64,000 bases of DNA from Pseudoips prasinana (lineage: Eukaryota > Arthropoda > Insecta > Lepidoptera > Nolidae): NCBI GenBank assembly GCA_951640165.1, contig OX621244.1, positions 12,914,001-12,978,000 on the forward strand, given 5' to 3'. Shown here piece after piece: positions 21,037 through 32,251 of the stretch. Positions within the stretch are counted from its first letter, which is position 1. Each line of letters starts with the position of its first letter. The notes below the pieces were generated by a model that saw only the letters and a list, made by a program, of their open reading frames with translations, had not been told where the DNA came from and did no database searches. The position numbers and the translations under genes are program-made.

Positions 21037-21340
21037 TATTGGATTTTTTTTTTTATGTAAGAGGTCGACAAACGAGCAAGTGGGTCACCTTATGGTAAGT
21101 GATCACCGCCGCCCATGGACACTCGCAACACCAGAGGAGTCGCGAGTGCGTTGCCGGCCTTTAAGAGTCAGCAAACAAGTGTTGCTGACCCTTCCCCCCA
21201 CCCCGATGAGCTCTGGTGACCTTACTCACACTCAGAAACACAACATGTTATTATTAAGGAATGTCTTCTGTAAGGTGGAGGTACTTCCCCAGTCGGGCTG
21301 CTCTTCGAGCGAATGAACGCTGTGCCCTACCTCTCTTTGG
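21037..21340 (+). repeat. AAACGAGCAAGTGGGTCACC repeat, copy 2
   Basis: Runs from ACAAACGAGCAAGTGGGTCA through CCGCCGCCCATGGACACTCG, GTTGCTGACCCTTCCCCCCA, and GGAGGTACTTCCCCAGTCGG to TGTGCCCTACCTCT. Nearly collinear with the reverse copy at 43222-43515. The 78-residue frame within it is not a gene. Confidence 0.75.
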
Positions 21341-21477
21341 ATAGCCATTCTTCTAGATTATCAGAGTTCCGAATTATAGAGAGAGCAATAAACACTACAG
21401 TTCTGCCTCCGTGGAAGCCAACATTCGGCCAAAAACACTTAAATATATGTATGTACTTAAATAATAAATAATAATAA

Positions 21478-21893
21478 TATCTCGGGATATTATTCACACA
21501 CGGTCATCGGATCCCACACTAGGCAGAGCTTCTACTATGGAAACCAGGTAACTGATATATCCCTTAATAATATAGTTTTCTTTTGTAAATATATACTTAT
21601 ATAGATAACAAGCCTGCGCAATAAACTTTATAAATGATAGCCTATGTTAATCCAGGGTGTCAGCTAACACCATACCAAATATTATAAAAATCGCTCCAGC
21701 CGTTAAGGCGTGAAAAAGTAACAAACATAAACACTCACAAACTTTCGCCTTTATAATATTAGTAGGATTTTACCCAGACTCAGGACAAACAGACATGTAC
21801 ATGCACACATATATCTGTCCTGGGTGAGAATCGAACCCACGACCTGCGGCGTGAAAGCAAACATTTACCAACCACCCCAACCGGCCCGTCCTA
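21478..21893 (-). mobile_element. SINE-A copy 3 split by repeat B
   Basis: Minus strand. 3' half at 21478-21608 (CATCGGATCCCACACTAGGC, GAAACCAGGTAACTGATATA), 5' half at 21773-21893 (CCCAGACTCAGGACAAACAG, AATCGAACCCACGACCTGCG, CCAACCGGCCCGTC). The separation is a repeat B copy inserted between TATATAGATA and CCCAGACTCAGG. Confidence 0.8.
21609..21772 (+). repeat. Repeat B copy 4, inserted in SINE-A
   Basis: AGCCTATGTTAATCCAGGGT, CAGCTAACACCATACCAAAT, AAAATCGCTCCAGCCGTTAA and ACTTTCGCCTTTATAATATT. The head is shortened compared with 33342. Confidence 0.75.
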
Positions 21894-22297
21894 TATTAAA
21901 TTAATATATCACGCGTCCATTAATTATGAGTACATTCACGTGTAAAGTTATGACGTCATAAAATGATAACAAATTCGCATTGCGAGCATGTCCCGGTCGT
22001 TTGTAAACATTCGCGGTGAGTCTTATTCAGCATTGTAATTAGGGGTAATTAATAATAAAGAGAACTCTTAACATGTAGTCAATTATGTAGGTACAGTTAA
22101 GTGCTAAGTTAGCTGTACAGCCCCTTACTTCCATCTATTTAACGATTCAAACTAGGAACGGCAACTTTGTATACCTAAGTCTTGTTTCAACTCTAATTAC
22201 AAACCATATTCCTAAAACTTGTGAACGTACTTTGAAATCCAGGGTTTTTGTAAACCCGCTGAGCCTAAATTGGATCGTCTCTTACTACTTTTACAAG

Positions 22298-22334
22298 TAT
22301 ATTCGTATACCTGCCCTGTAGGTATACGAATATA
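22298..22334. repeat. 15-bp perfect hairpin
   Basis: TATATTCGTATACCT, loop GCCCTGT, then AGGTATACGAATATA. Confidence 0.8.
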
Positions 22335-22512
22335 CGACGTCTGATGATAATAGATAAGGCACACTACAAATAGTCGGTACTGGCCACTTTTTAACCGACT
22401 TCAAAAGGAGGAGATTGTCATATTAACAATATTTCAAAACTATATTCAGATACTTGAAATTGCAACTGTATACCTAGCTTTAAAATTCTGTAATTTGTTT
22501 CATATGTTTTGA

Positions 22513-22635
22513 TAGGCCGGTTGGCCAAAACCTACCGAACGGATTTGATTAAACTTTGGAGTAATATATCTTATATATCCGAATACCATATAGGCTTAAT
22601 TTACAAAGTAAAACGTCGGGGCAAAGCTAGTTTGT
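22513..22635 (-). repeat. Repeat B copy 5, degenerate
   Basis: ACCGAACGGATTTGATTAAA, TATATATCCGAATACCATAT and AAACGTCGGGGCAAAGCTAG match the reversed head half seen at 20200-20320. Confidence 0.6.
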
Positions 22636-22639
22636 TCTA

Positions 22640-24094
22640 TACACAAATATCCTTTATAATATTAAATCTACTATTCTCAATGTTTCAGACAATTTGACGC
22701 TATATGTAACGTTTTAGTTCTAAAAGATAGGTTTTTCGTAAATAAAAAGTAATGTGTAAAATATAGGTAAATAATTAATTACTTTAATAGTGAGACTACA
22801 TATAGTTATTTTGCAAAATTGAGAAGCCGTTTGTTCGCGGAGCGATGTCTGCGGAATCATAGCGGCGCAAGCATGTCGATAGTACTATTTTTCATAAAAA
22901 CGAGAATATCCTCTGTACCACGCTAGAACGACGCAAAGCAATAGTACTGCTGACAGGTAGGCGCCGCCGTTTTGTCGTCATCGAACAATGCGAACTTTTT
23001 TGTGTATATTGTAATAACTCAATTAATCCATGTGTTTTCTATTGTTGTTTGATAAATAAATAAATAAAATTTATTCCATAATAATATAAAAAAATATATA
23101 TATATATGTATTATTGTTTGATGATATCTTTTAGTTCTTATTTCCATAGAACAGATATGATATATATTTTAGTTTGTATTTATACAATATCGGCTGAGGG
23201 GTCTCTTGACATAAGCAATGCTTAAGCTTGGCTTACACCAATAGCTGCTTTATCAGATTCTTTCAATGAACGAATATCTTTTTATAAAGCAATAATTTTA
23301 TGTTGTATAGATTTTCAAATCTTCATCAATAACTTCGCCATCTAAAAGCAAAGAGTGATTACTTATCTATTCTAGAAGAATAAATTGTGGATTGGATTTC
23401 GGTGATATGTATTCGGGTAGCACATATCTCATGCATTATAAGTAGAACTGACCGGTGTTCAGTTCGCCTGCCGATGGAAATTGGGCCAGCGAATTGATCT
23501 GATGGTCAAAGGGTAGTTGTATGGTATGGTATGTTAGTAGGTATATACTGTTTCTTGTAAATCAATTGTTTTGATAAGTTATACGTTTATGTTTCTTGAC
23601 CTTAGAAGTACAATTTAAATTAAATAAATAGTTAACTCCAGTGTTCTTTTAAGGTTGCAGTTTAGTAGTTGTCATACTAATTTCGAGAATACGTGTGCGA
23701 GGTTAGAAGAATGGGATCTTTCTTTACATTACAATCCATAAGAAACAATAAAAATAATAAGAAAAACACGATCAACCCATTAGTAATGAAACAGATAATA
23801 GTAAATATATAACATTAGATTAATGTTTGACCCGAGCATAGATTTTTTTTATTTTAATATGTAAATAATAAAATAAACATTTCCTATCTTAGAAGATTAT
23901 GGGCAGCACTCCTCACCAGTTTAAATACGATCATGGAGATTTACCATGTAGACGCGCAATTATTCCAGAGAAGCTTGGCCTGGGAGCCTAAGTGGTCTTC
24001 AACTGTTATACCTATAGATATGTAAATAGAAAATAATTTAATTTTGAAAATGATAAAATATCCTAATAAAAGCTGTCCGTTCCACAACTATCAT
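22640..24094. other. Spacer, no gene seen
   Basis: Repeat-like GC-richer patch at 22860-22990 (GGAGCGATGTCTGCGGAATC) without a second copy in the window. Confidence 0.5.
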
Positions 24095-24099
24095 TTAAC

Positions 24100-24422
24100 T
24101 GCCTCGTTGGTCCAGCGGTAGCGTGTTCAACCGCAAACAACGAGGTCCTGGGCTCAAATCCTTGGACGGGCTAAAAAGTAATTTTGGGATTTTTCCGTAA
24201 AGAAAATATCTCAAAATCGTGCCTCGGAGGGCACGTAAAGCCGTCGCTCTTATACCTGACCTCTTTCCGATCGTGTCGCTAGTCGTCCCATTGGATCTTG
24301 AGAGTGAAATAATATAAAGTATCCCCGTGTTTGCACACATACTTGTTAGCAAGTGCTAATGACACTAGCTAGTGTCCATTGAAAGTGGCCGCCGTGGCCG
24401 CAATTCAGCTTGGAGGACATTA
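24100..24422 (+). mobile_element. SINE-E copy, tRNA-derived
   Basis: Head CTCGTTGGTCCAGCGGTAGC (A box) and GGGCTCAAATCC (B-box-like), body with TCGGAGGGCACGTAAAGCCG, GTGTCGCTAGTCGTCCCATT, GTGTTTGCACACATACTTGT and GGCCGCCGTGGCCGCAATTC. It is the uninterrupted relative of 17790-18335. Pol III transcription from the internal A and B boxes is expected from the family. Confidence 0.75.
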
Positions 24423-24534
24423 TTATCATTTGATTGATATAAGTTTTTAAGTTGTAGATATTTTTGAAGTAGTTTGATGTTTTGTATTTTCATGTGTTCT
24501 CTCATCTAAATATAGCTGCCCTAAATATTTATAC

Positions 24535-24756
24535 ATGGTTCATGTCATAACAATAATTGAAAGGGCAAAATGTACAAAGTCTTTTAAGGGCGATGAGAAA
24601 TTCATCAGTCATTTTTCACTTGAACACAAAGCATTTCATAACCCATCACGTGTTTTACGAGAAAGCATTGAAACCGCAAAACAACAAGCTGACCGAAAAC
24701 GTGTGGTGACAACAAAGCAAGGATCTGCGGTAGCACGCGAAATATTAGAGCTATGA
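24535..24756 (+). CDS. Unrecognised short open frame
   Basis: A 73-residue frame from an ATG, lysine- and arginine-rich in its second half (ETAKQQADRKRVVTTKQGS), with no repeat similarity seen. I do not recognise it. It ends at TGA and has neither a convincing donor site nor a polyadenylation context. It could be a fragment of a decayed mobile element or chance. Confidence 0.15.
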   Translation: MVHVITIIERAKCTKSFKGDEKFISHFSLEHKAFHNPSRVLRESIETAKQQADRKRVVTTKQGSAVAREILEL

Positions 24757-24887
24757 ACAACCAGGATTAAGGGAAAGAGGTCAGCAAATGCCTGGATTTT
24801 AGACCACACGACGTCTTTATACAGTAATAAAGACTTGCACTTGGTACTTTCAGTTCCCTAGATGATTTGCGAGATTTTGTATACCAG

Positions 24888-24935
24888 ATAACTGAAATCA
24901 GAAATCATTTATTCACTTAGAATATAGGTTACCTA
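24888..24935. repeat. Direct repeat with 26946-26993
   Basis: GAAATCAGAAATCATTTATT then CTTAGAATATAGGTTAC occurs in both places in the same orientation, about 2 kb apart. It looks like the reversed end of a LINE family. Confidence 0.55.
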
Positions 24936-25198
24936 TCCAGATATATTGGCGACAATTTTGTGTACAAGCCATATTCTACCTATTACTGGCATGCAAACAG
25001 TGAACGCAAATAAACATTCACTGCATTTAAATATTAAAACAATAATGAATACAATTTAAATCTTAAAAATAATAAAATAAGCAATGTAATAAATAAATAA
25101 AAAAATGTATTAAAGCAATTTGTTACCAACCACGTCAGAAGTTTTGTATTAAAATACCTAAAAGGCAGTTCTCTAATGTCTCTTGGCAATGTATTATA

Positions 25199-25606
25199 CA
25201 GTATGTTAGTTTAAACGAGGGACATATTCAAACCCACAATAGTGTATGCTTATATGATACTAATAAAAATATGAACAAAAAAAAAACACGGATAAATAAC
25301 AAACAGAACCATACCAAAAATTTCGCAATAGTCTCACAACGTGTATACACCCTTGCGCTAACGTGTTAGTATTATCGCAGAACATATGCGCGGGTCAATG
25401 ACCTTTAGGTAGAATCACTTTGAACCACGTGATCACTTTAGGTACTGCTTACTAGTTCACTTCTTGCGCACTCAGTGTTCATGATAATGTATTTTATAGG
25501 ACAATTACGTCAAAAATTTAGGTTATAGGTTTTTTAAATATTTGGGACGAGAATCGAATACTGAACACCCTCCCTTAATATGTCCCTCGTTTAACCTAAT
25601 ATACTG
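25199..25606. mobile_element. Tc1/mariner-like MITE, 408 bp
   Basis: Terminal inverted repeats of about 30 bases start CAGTATRTTAG at both ends and continue TTTAAACGAGGGACATATT. Each end abuts TA (25197-25198 and 25607-25608), the duplication expected of Tc1/mariner transposition, and CAGT is a common Tc1/mariner terminus. No transposase inside. Confidence 0.75.
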
Positions 25607-25814
25607 TATAAAGTTATACACATATGATACACGTTCTTTTTGTTTGTTTGTACTAAATAAAATATATCAATAATTTCAAAATAATCTTTCATCAGGGTTT
25701 ACAAATCTTGTGACATTAGTTCAAATTGAAATCAATCAATGAAATTGACCTGATATAAACAATTCATTTTGAACTAAGATATCGACCATAATAAAAAAAT
25801 GCTGGTTATTGGAA

Positions 25815-26130
25815 AATGAGATCCGAGTGCCCGCACTCTTTATCGCCACATTTCACAGAGCTTGATAGAGGCCTGTGACCAGGGGTTTTTTCTTGGCCAA
25901 AGAATAAGCTATTCAACGTGGTAATGTGGCCAGCCTTCTGGACACGTTTTCCCATGGATCGATTTGGAGGAATACTTTGACGCCCCCTGTATTTAGTTAT
26001 CATTTATCTAAGTTTATTATACTTTTTCTAGTTTTAGTTTTTCTTTCCAATGTAGTTAGTTAAGTTTATTCATAAGTTAATTGATATAACTAAGATATTT
26101 TGTTTTTAATATTCTCAATAAAAAAGATAT
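25815..26130 (+). mobile_element. LINE C-terminal and 3' UTR fragment (tentative)
   Basis: On the plus strand the frame reads a peptide with FFLGQRISYSTWGNVASLL, which resembles the (A/F)LAQRIS-RGNAAS block I associate with moth non-LTR element C-termini, followed by AT-rich sequence and AATAAAA near 26117. Strongly degraded. Confidence 0.4.
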
Positions 26131-26330
26131 TCAAATGTTAAAAAGTGCTGTTTTGGTAATTTCGACGTTTTAGAATTCTGAAAATTTTATTAATTAAATG
26201 GAAAATTAAAATATTTAAAAAGTTATTTCATTTCGGTGTAGTAGAACATTCACTTGAGTTACAGAAATTCTTAGTTAGTTAGTGGTAGTAAGGTATTTAA
26301 AAGTATTTTCTAATAATATCATAAAATTTT

Positions 26331-26582
26331 GGCGGACTTGTTGGCGTGGTTGGCAATGCTTGCTTTTCACGCCGGAGGTCGTGGGTTTGATTCCCACCCT
26401 GGACAAATATTTGTGTGCATGAACATATGTCTGTATGTCCTGAGTCTGGGTGTAATTATCTATGTATATAAGTATGTATTTACAAAATAAAAGTAGTACC
26501 TATATCAGTTATCTGGTTTTCCATAGAACAAGTTCTGCTTAGTTTAGAATCAGATGGCGTCCCAGGGTATTATTATTATTAT
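26331..26582 (+). mobile_element. SINE-A copy 4
   Basis: tRNA-like head (TTGTTGGCGTGGTTGG A box; GTGGGTTTGATTCCCACC B box), body (TTTGTGTGCATGAACATATG, GAGTCTGGGTGTAATTATCT, TCAGTTATCTGGTTTTCCAT) and a (ATT)n tail. Full length compared with other copies. Transcription by Pol III from the internal promoter is inferred. Confidence 0.85.
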
Positions 26583-27551
26583 TTATTAAGTGTTTTTAAG
26601 TATAATGGAATCAGGCGTTACTTTGCGGAAATCCATAACAATCAAAATACAAAATCAATATGTATTATTAATTCCGCTAGTTGTCAGTTTAATCATGCCG
26701 GGATGCAATTCGACTGAACGTGTTTCAGTCTCATTCGAGTACTCGACGACTTAGCAGCCTTTGAGTATGGTCCGTGGAGGACAGAAACACGTGTCTGGTA
26801 TCGTACTGGCGCATGTAATTTGCTTTTTATATTGCCCTTCTTGCATGTCCCCTTTTTTGCTTGCAATTAGTGAATAATTTGGATACCGTAAACTTATTTG
26901 TTTTTTCTCCGATAAATTTGCCACCTTTTCATTTCAAAGCTGCTTGTTGAAATCAGAAATCATTTATTCGCTTAGAATATAGGTTACATAACCTAGTAAA
27001 ATGCAACGAAGCGCATTAAGACGCCGTGAATATTATAATAATTTCATAATTTTTGCCATTATCAAATTTGGAATTTACCACTTTTTATATTTCTAAAAAT
27101 AAATTGAAGGGTATTTGCTGCGCTCAAACTACCGGTAAGCTGTAACCTACAGGTATTGTTACGTACAGCACCGGATGTCGTATCGTCCAATATAAAAACC
27201 ACAACACGGTAGCGCTTGAAAGTTTTAGAAGCGTTTTAGTGAACCTAATTCTAAACTTAAAAATAAAAGTAGTGAACTAAACCACATTAAGTAAGCACCT
27301 AGTTTAATTTTAAACTAGCCAGTATAAAGTTCAACATGAAAGTTGGCTTTATTAATCGTTAACTGTGAACATAGAAGCACTAAAACGTGTGACTTTGCTG
27401 ACTTAAACTTAAAATAAATATTCCGTCCTTGATATGTGTACATTATAACATTTCTATTCCTTATACACTCTGACGTATTTAAGGTATCTGATGAAATTAA
27501 GGTAGATACTGTAATCTAGTGATGATTAAAATAAAACTCTTAGATCCATCG
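26583..27551. other. Repeat-derived and unassigned spacer
   Basis: Opens with GGAATCAGGCGTTACTTTGC, a sequence I know as frequent in moth genomes. At 27158 TGTTACGTACAGCACC followed by TATAAAAA (27193) could be a solo LTR, but no matching right end or duplication was found. No gene. Confidence 0.4.
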
Positions 27552-27760
27552 GCCGCTGAGGCAGAGTGGTTCTAAAGTGGTGACCACATACCGGAAAATG
27601 CAGCGTGAGCAGTGTTTGGCATTCCACAAGGTGGACCGCTGGTTTTATGGGAGCCGCTAGATGCGGTTAGCGCAAGAGAAGCAAGCATATTGAGGAAGGA
27701 CTTTGTCCAACAGTGGACATCTTTCCCCTGACGTGGTGATGATCATAATGATGATGATGA
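27552..27760 (+). mobile_element. RTE-like LINE 3' end
   Basis: Layout CACAAGGTGGACCGCTGG, GGGAGCCGCTAGATGCGGTT, GAAGGACTTTGTCCAACAGT, then (GAT)n. A similar arrangement occurs at 62866-63062. The last 31 bases before the tail reappear inverted at 31810-31840. Confidence 0.65.
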
Positions 27761-28498
27761 CAGAACACTATACACACAGAAATATATAAAGCAATTCATG
27801 AATTAAAACAAGATATAGACTATAAAACAAATACCTTAACAATAGAAAATTCTCAAAGACAGCAAGAAATAGTAAACATAAACATAAAACTAGAAAAACT
27901 ACAAACAGAAAACGAAAATCTGAAAAAAGAAATAAGAAAGTTAACTACAGAAGCTTCTAAAATACCCAATAGTCTGCAAGTAAACCACCATAGAAAGATT
28001 GTGCTCTACGGCCTGGCGGACTACAATAAAGAGCCTGAAAATGCACTTCACAGTAGATTGGTTGAACTGTTTCGTGAAATAGTAAACGTAGACGTTTCAG
28101 CATATATTGAAGATCTGTATCGAATTGGAAGACCAGGTGGATCTAAGAACCGACCACTCGTCATCGAATTCATTAGCAAGAGAATGGCAAAATATATTAT
28201 AAACAATAGAACTTTCTTTCAAGGAACTGGACTATTCATTTCAGAATTTTTAGATAAAAATGAACGAAAGTATAGGGCACAAATGCGAGAGGTACTTTTT
28301 ACGGCAAGAAATAACGGATCGCACGCAGTCATCAGAAATAACAAACTATATATAAACGGACAATTATTTAAAATAAATGACAACATAAATGAATACGCAC
28401 ATAACACCCAAAAAGAAGAAATAACATATAACAACATGACGCAGCCCTGCACTATAAACGACACTGATGAAACTGAGAACCAGACATTTCGTAAATAA
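27761..28498 (+). CDS. LINE ORF1 protein (5' truncated)
   Basis: The frame is open from about 27761 without a usable ATG at its beginning; the first in-frame ATG is at 28001. Residues 1-70 or so are a predicted coiled coil (lysine, glutamate, leucine and isoleucine heptads such as NIKLEKLQTENENLKKEIRK). A domain of about 100 residues follows (KIVLYGLADY, RIGRPGGSKNRPLVIEF, KRMAKYIINN, DKNERKYRAQMREVL), the layout of LINE ORF1 nucleic-acid chaperones with an RRM-like and C-terminal domain. It probably coats element RNA. Stop at 28496-28498, 32 bases inside ORF2. Confidence 0.7.
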   Translation, partial: QNTIHTEIYKAIHELKQDIDYKTNTLTIENSQRQQEIVNINIKLEKLQTENENLKKEIRKLTTEASKIPNSLQVNHHRKIVLYGLADYNKEPENALHSRLVELFREIVNVDVSAYIEDLYRIGRPGGSKNRPLVIEFISKRMAKYIINNRTFFQGTGLFISEFLDKNERKYRAQMREVLFTARNNGSHAVIRNNKLYINGQLFKINDNINEYAHNTQKEEITYNNMTQPCTINDTDETENQTFRK

Positions 28499-31372
28499 CG
28501 AACAACCATTTAAACTATTGTTCCAAAACATACAAAGTCTAAATAACAAACAAGACATACTTGAAGCGTTTTTAGACGAACATCCATCTTACAAAGCTAT
28601 ATGCCTTTCAGAAACATGGCTAACTCAAGAAAGACTAGACCACATACAATTTAGTGGATATAAATTTGCTTCATCATATTGTCGCAGTACTAGAACCGGA
28701 GGCGGCGTATGTATACTCCTACAAGACTATATTGAAAGCATACAGAAGGACGACATCACCGATATGTCTGCAGAATATATAATAGAAATATGTGCCACAG
28801 AATTACCAAAAGAAAACTTATTAATTATAATTATATACTGGAATAGGAGAGAGGAGGAAGTTTTTTATGAAAAATTAAAGCAACTATTAAAATACATAAA
28901 TAAAAAATACTATAAATTAAATATAATAATAGGAGGCGATTTCAATATAAATATACTACAGGATATCTAAAAACTAATAAATTTATAAACCTCATGCAAG
29001 AAAATAACTTTACTCAACACATAAAAAGCGCTACGCGTATCACACCAAACACCGCAACATGTTTAGATCTAATATTCACGAACTTTAACCACAAAGACAT
29101 GCACGTAACAATAGACGACTTAGGCTTCTCTGACCACCATAGCACAGTCTTATATTTAAAATTACCAGAACAACCCAGTACAAGTAATTGGTACACAAAG
29201 AAAAGGTTATATAACAATACAAACATATTAAAATTTAAAGAGGAATTACAAAAAAATTATTGGAATGATATACTTAAAACTGATAATAATATTAACACAA
29301 ATTATAAAACATTTAACGATAAACTTACCTTAATCCTAAATAAGTGTATCCCACTACTTAAAATTAAACTTAAAACTAACTATAAGAAATATTGGCTCAC
29401 TGTTGGTATAAAAAAATCCAGTACTAATAAAAGATTGTTAAAAATATTAATTACAAAAACAAAAGATCCCACATTAATAACATATTACAAAAAATATGAA
29501 AAAATACTGAAAAAGGCGGTTACAACAGCTAAAAAACTGCACTACAAAAATAAAATGACTAAATCAAATAATAAAGTTAAAACAATGTGGGGAATCATAA
29601 ATGAACGCTCAAACAAAAGCGTAAAACCGAGAAACACAACATAACATTACAAGTAGATAATAGCTTAACGGCGAAACCGCAAGAAGTAGCCAACATATTT
29701 AATAATTTCTTTGTCTCCATTGGTGGGAAAACTACAACACCAACCGGCAGCAAACCAAAGGGGCTACCGGTAACCTTAACTACACAAAATACATTATACC
29801 TTAACCCAGTCGATCCTTATGAAATAAACATAATTATTAAAAACCTAAAGAACAAGAACAGCCACGGAATCGACGGACTCCCACCCAGTCTGATAAAACA
29901 GTGCGCTGATGAACTTACCTTGCCATTTTATATACTAATTAACCAATCCTTCGAAGAAGGTGTTTTTCCTGACTTACTCAAAAAGGCCCTCATTAAACCT
30001 ATTTTCAAAAAAAACGATAAAACTGACCCGAACAATTACCGTCCCATCGCTCTACTACCAACAGCCTCAAAAATATTCGAAAAAGTTATGTGTAATCGCG
30101 TTTACGCGTTCTGTGAAAAATATAGCATTTTCAATGATAGCCAAAATGGATTTCGCAAGAACCGATCCACTGTTTTGGCCGTCTACAAGTACATACAAGA
30201 AGCACTCAAAATTATTGATAATAAAAAATACGCTATTGGACTGTTATTAGACATGACCAAAGCGTATGATAAAGTACAATTCGATATACTATTGAATAAA
30301 CTTTACAACATAGGTATCCGAGGAAAAAGTCATGACTGGTTTACATCTTATTTAAAAAACAGAGAACAAGTCGTAGAAATAGAACACTACAATACACAAA
30401 CTAATAAGATCACAAAACATACCTGTAAACGCCTCCATACCACAGGGAAGTGTCATAGGATGCCTATTGTTCTTAGTCTACATAAACGATCTCCCTAACC
30501 ACATAAATGAAACGTGCGTATTGTTTGCCGACGACGTCTCTATTTTAACATCATGTAAAAATAACCAAAACCTGAACCAAACACTAACATCTATACTTGA
30601 TACCACAACATGCTGGATGAACGAACATAACCTTGAAATTAACTTTAGTAAGACAAAAATAGTCACTTTCCACCCGCGACAAAAAACCCCAATAAATATA
30701 AATTTTAAATACAAAGGATCCAAGTTAGAAATAGTAAATAAATTCACCCTTTTAGGCCTAGACATAGATACACACATAGACTGGAAACCACACATACAGA
30801 AAGTAAAAACAAAGCTATCTAAATTTGCATATGCCCTCAGAGAAATAAAGAAAACTACAGATCTCAAAACAGCAATAGTAACATACTATGCGTACGCGTT
30901 CGCTTGGCTTAAATACGGAATAATATTATGGGGTAACAGTACAGACGCACCTTCGCTATTTACAATACAGAAGAAACTTATAAGAACATTGGTTAACATA
31001 GAAGACACCGACTCATGTAAACCACACTTCAAGGAACTAAACATCCTAACACTACCCTGTCTCTATATATTTGAAATTTGCAAATTTGTAAGGAAGTACC
31101 CACAATTCTACAGCAAAAGAGAAGACATACAAACAGAAATCAAACTTAGACTTGGAAATAGACTCAAACTGCCAACTTCACGATTAAAAATGCACTCCTC
31201 TAGTGCGTTTGTCACGTCAATAAAAATCTACAATAAATTAACTGAACACATAAAAAACACAGAAATAAACAATATATTTATAAATAAACTGAAACGATTT
31301 CTCTTAGATAAAACCTACTACACAATTGACGAATACTTCAAAGATAAATTCCTCCTAGAGAAACGAAGATAA
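28467..31372 (+). pseudogene. LINE ORF2: APE endonuclease and reverse transcriptase
   Basis: From ATG 28467: endonuclease motifs FQNIQSLNNK (Asn), SETWLT (Glu), RTGGGVCI and GGDFNIN, then, after a frame change between 28970 and 28994, DLIFTN and LGFSDHHS (Asp/His catalytic). Frame changes again near 29640. The RT follows: KNKNSHGIDGLPPSLIK, NNYRPIALLPTASKIFEK, QNGFRKNRST, motif A LLLDMTKAYDKV, a third frame change between about 30415 and 30470, then motif C VLFADDVSIL and the thumb FTLLGLDIDTHIDWKPHI. Stop at 31370-31372. All key motifs survive, so inactivation seems due to small indels. It would nick target DNA and copy the element RNA. Confidence 0.85.
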
Positions 31373-31842
31373 TTAGAATAACCAAGTAGTACCTAATACA
31401 TCTATTTACCTTATCTACCGTGCAATATCTTTAATTACTTACTATTTAGTTAATAATAAATTACAGCTAATATATAAATAAATATATAAAATAATTACCT
31501 AATTTATAATTTAGAAAATATCTATTAATAATAAATAAATAAATATATAAATAAATAAATAAATATAGAAATACTAATTATAAACAAAATTAATATAAAT
31601 CTACTCATAAATAATATCTACTTAAATATCTAAATATAAGATTTACTCCTTAATTTCAATATTATTATGTTTTTAAACAAAAAGCGCTTCATCCTCTCCT
31701 CTAAAAACTAACTTGCTGTGCCCGACAGGGTCCATAATTGTTTCTCTATAATTTACCTACCAGCCTTGTATACATTATGGAATGCAATAAAGTATTGAGT
31801 ATTGAGTATTGATCATCACCACGTCAGGGGAAAGATGTCCAT

Positions 31843-32195
31843 CATCATATCAGCCGAAAAACACCCACTACTGGACATAGCCCTTCCGTAAACATCTCCA
31901 AAATTGCCGGTCTTGCGCTATCCGCATTCAGCTGCTTCCACCGACTCTCACAAGATCATCGGTCCATCATGTAGGGGGCCTGCCGACGCTGCGTTTTCCG
32001 GTTCGTAGTCCACTCGAGAACCTTCATGCGCTGGCAGCCGACGGCTCTACGAGATATGTGCCCTGCCCACTGCCACTTCAACTTGGGAATTCTTTGGCCT
32101 ATGTTAGTTACTTTGATTTGCCTGCGGATCTCAGCATTTCTGATTCGATCTTGCAGGTAAACTCCAACCAGAAACCATAGACTCAGTTTAAACAT
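31843..32195 (-). pseudogene. RTE-like LINE C-terminal fragment
   Basis: Minus strand: about 79 residues with DRIRNAEIRRQIKVTNI, LKWQWAGHISRR and VLEWTTNRKTQRRQAP, the conserved C-terminal end of moth RTE-type polyproteins (RIRNEEIRRRT, LKWNWAGHIAR and RGRPPTRW blocks in intact relatives). The sequence then runs through TCCAGTAGTGGGTGTTTTTC into CGGCTGATATGATGATG. The 5' part and the catalytic RT are absent. Confidence 0.8.
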
Positions 32196-32251
32196 AATTA
32201 AGGAAACCTGGATCTTTATAAAATAAATACACTTAGGTTATGATTGAGACC

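Larger units (their letters stand above)
27746..31811 (+). mobile_element. Two-ORF Jockey-superfamily (CR1/L2/Daphne-like) LINE
   Basis: Almost complete non-LTR retrotransposon: an ORF1 without its start, an ORF2 with APE-type endonuclease and reverse transcriptase, a 3' UTR of about 440 bases and a 3' tail of three AGTATTG units. ORF1 and ORF2 overlap by 32 bases. ORF2 is broken by at least three frame changes. It sits between inverted 31-bp repeats (27715-27745 and 31810-31840). The short-repeat tail rather than poly(A) fits CR1/L2-like clades. Confidence 0.85.

Noticed and set aside
27158..27450. Possible solo LTR starting TGTTACG with a TATA box
   Set aside because: No matching right end, target duplication or second copy in the window.
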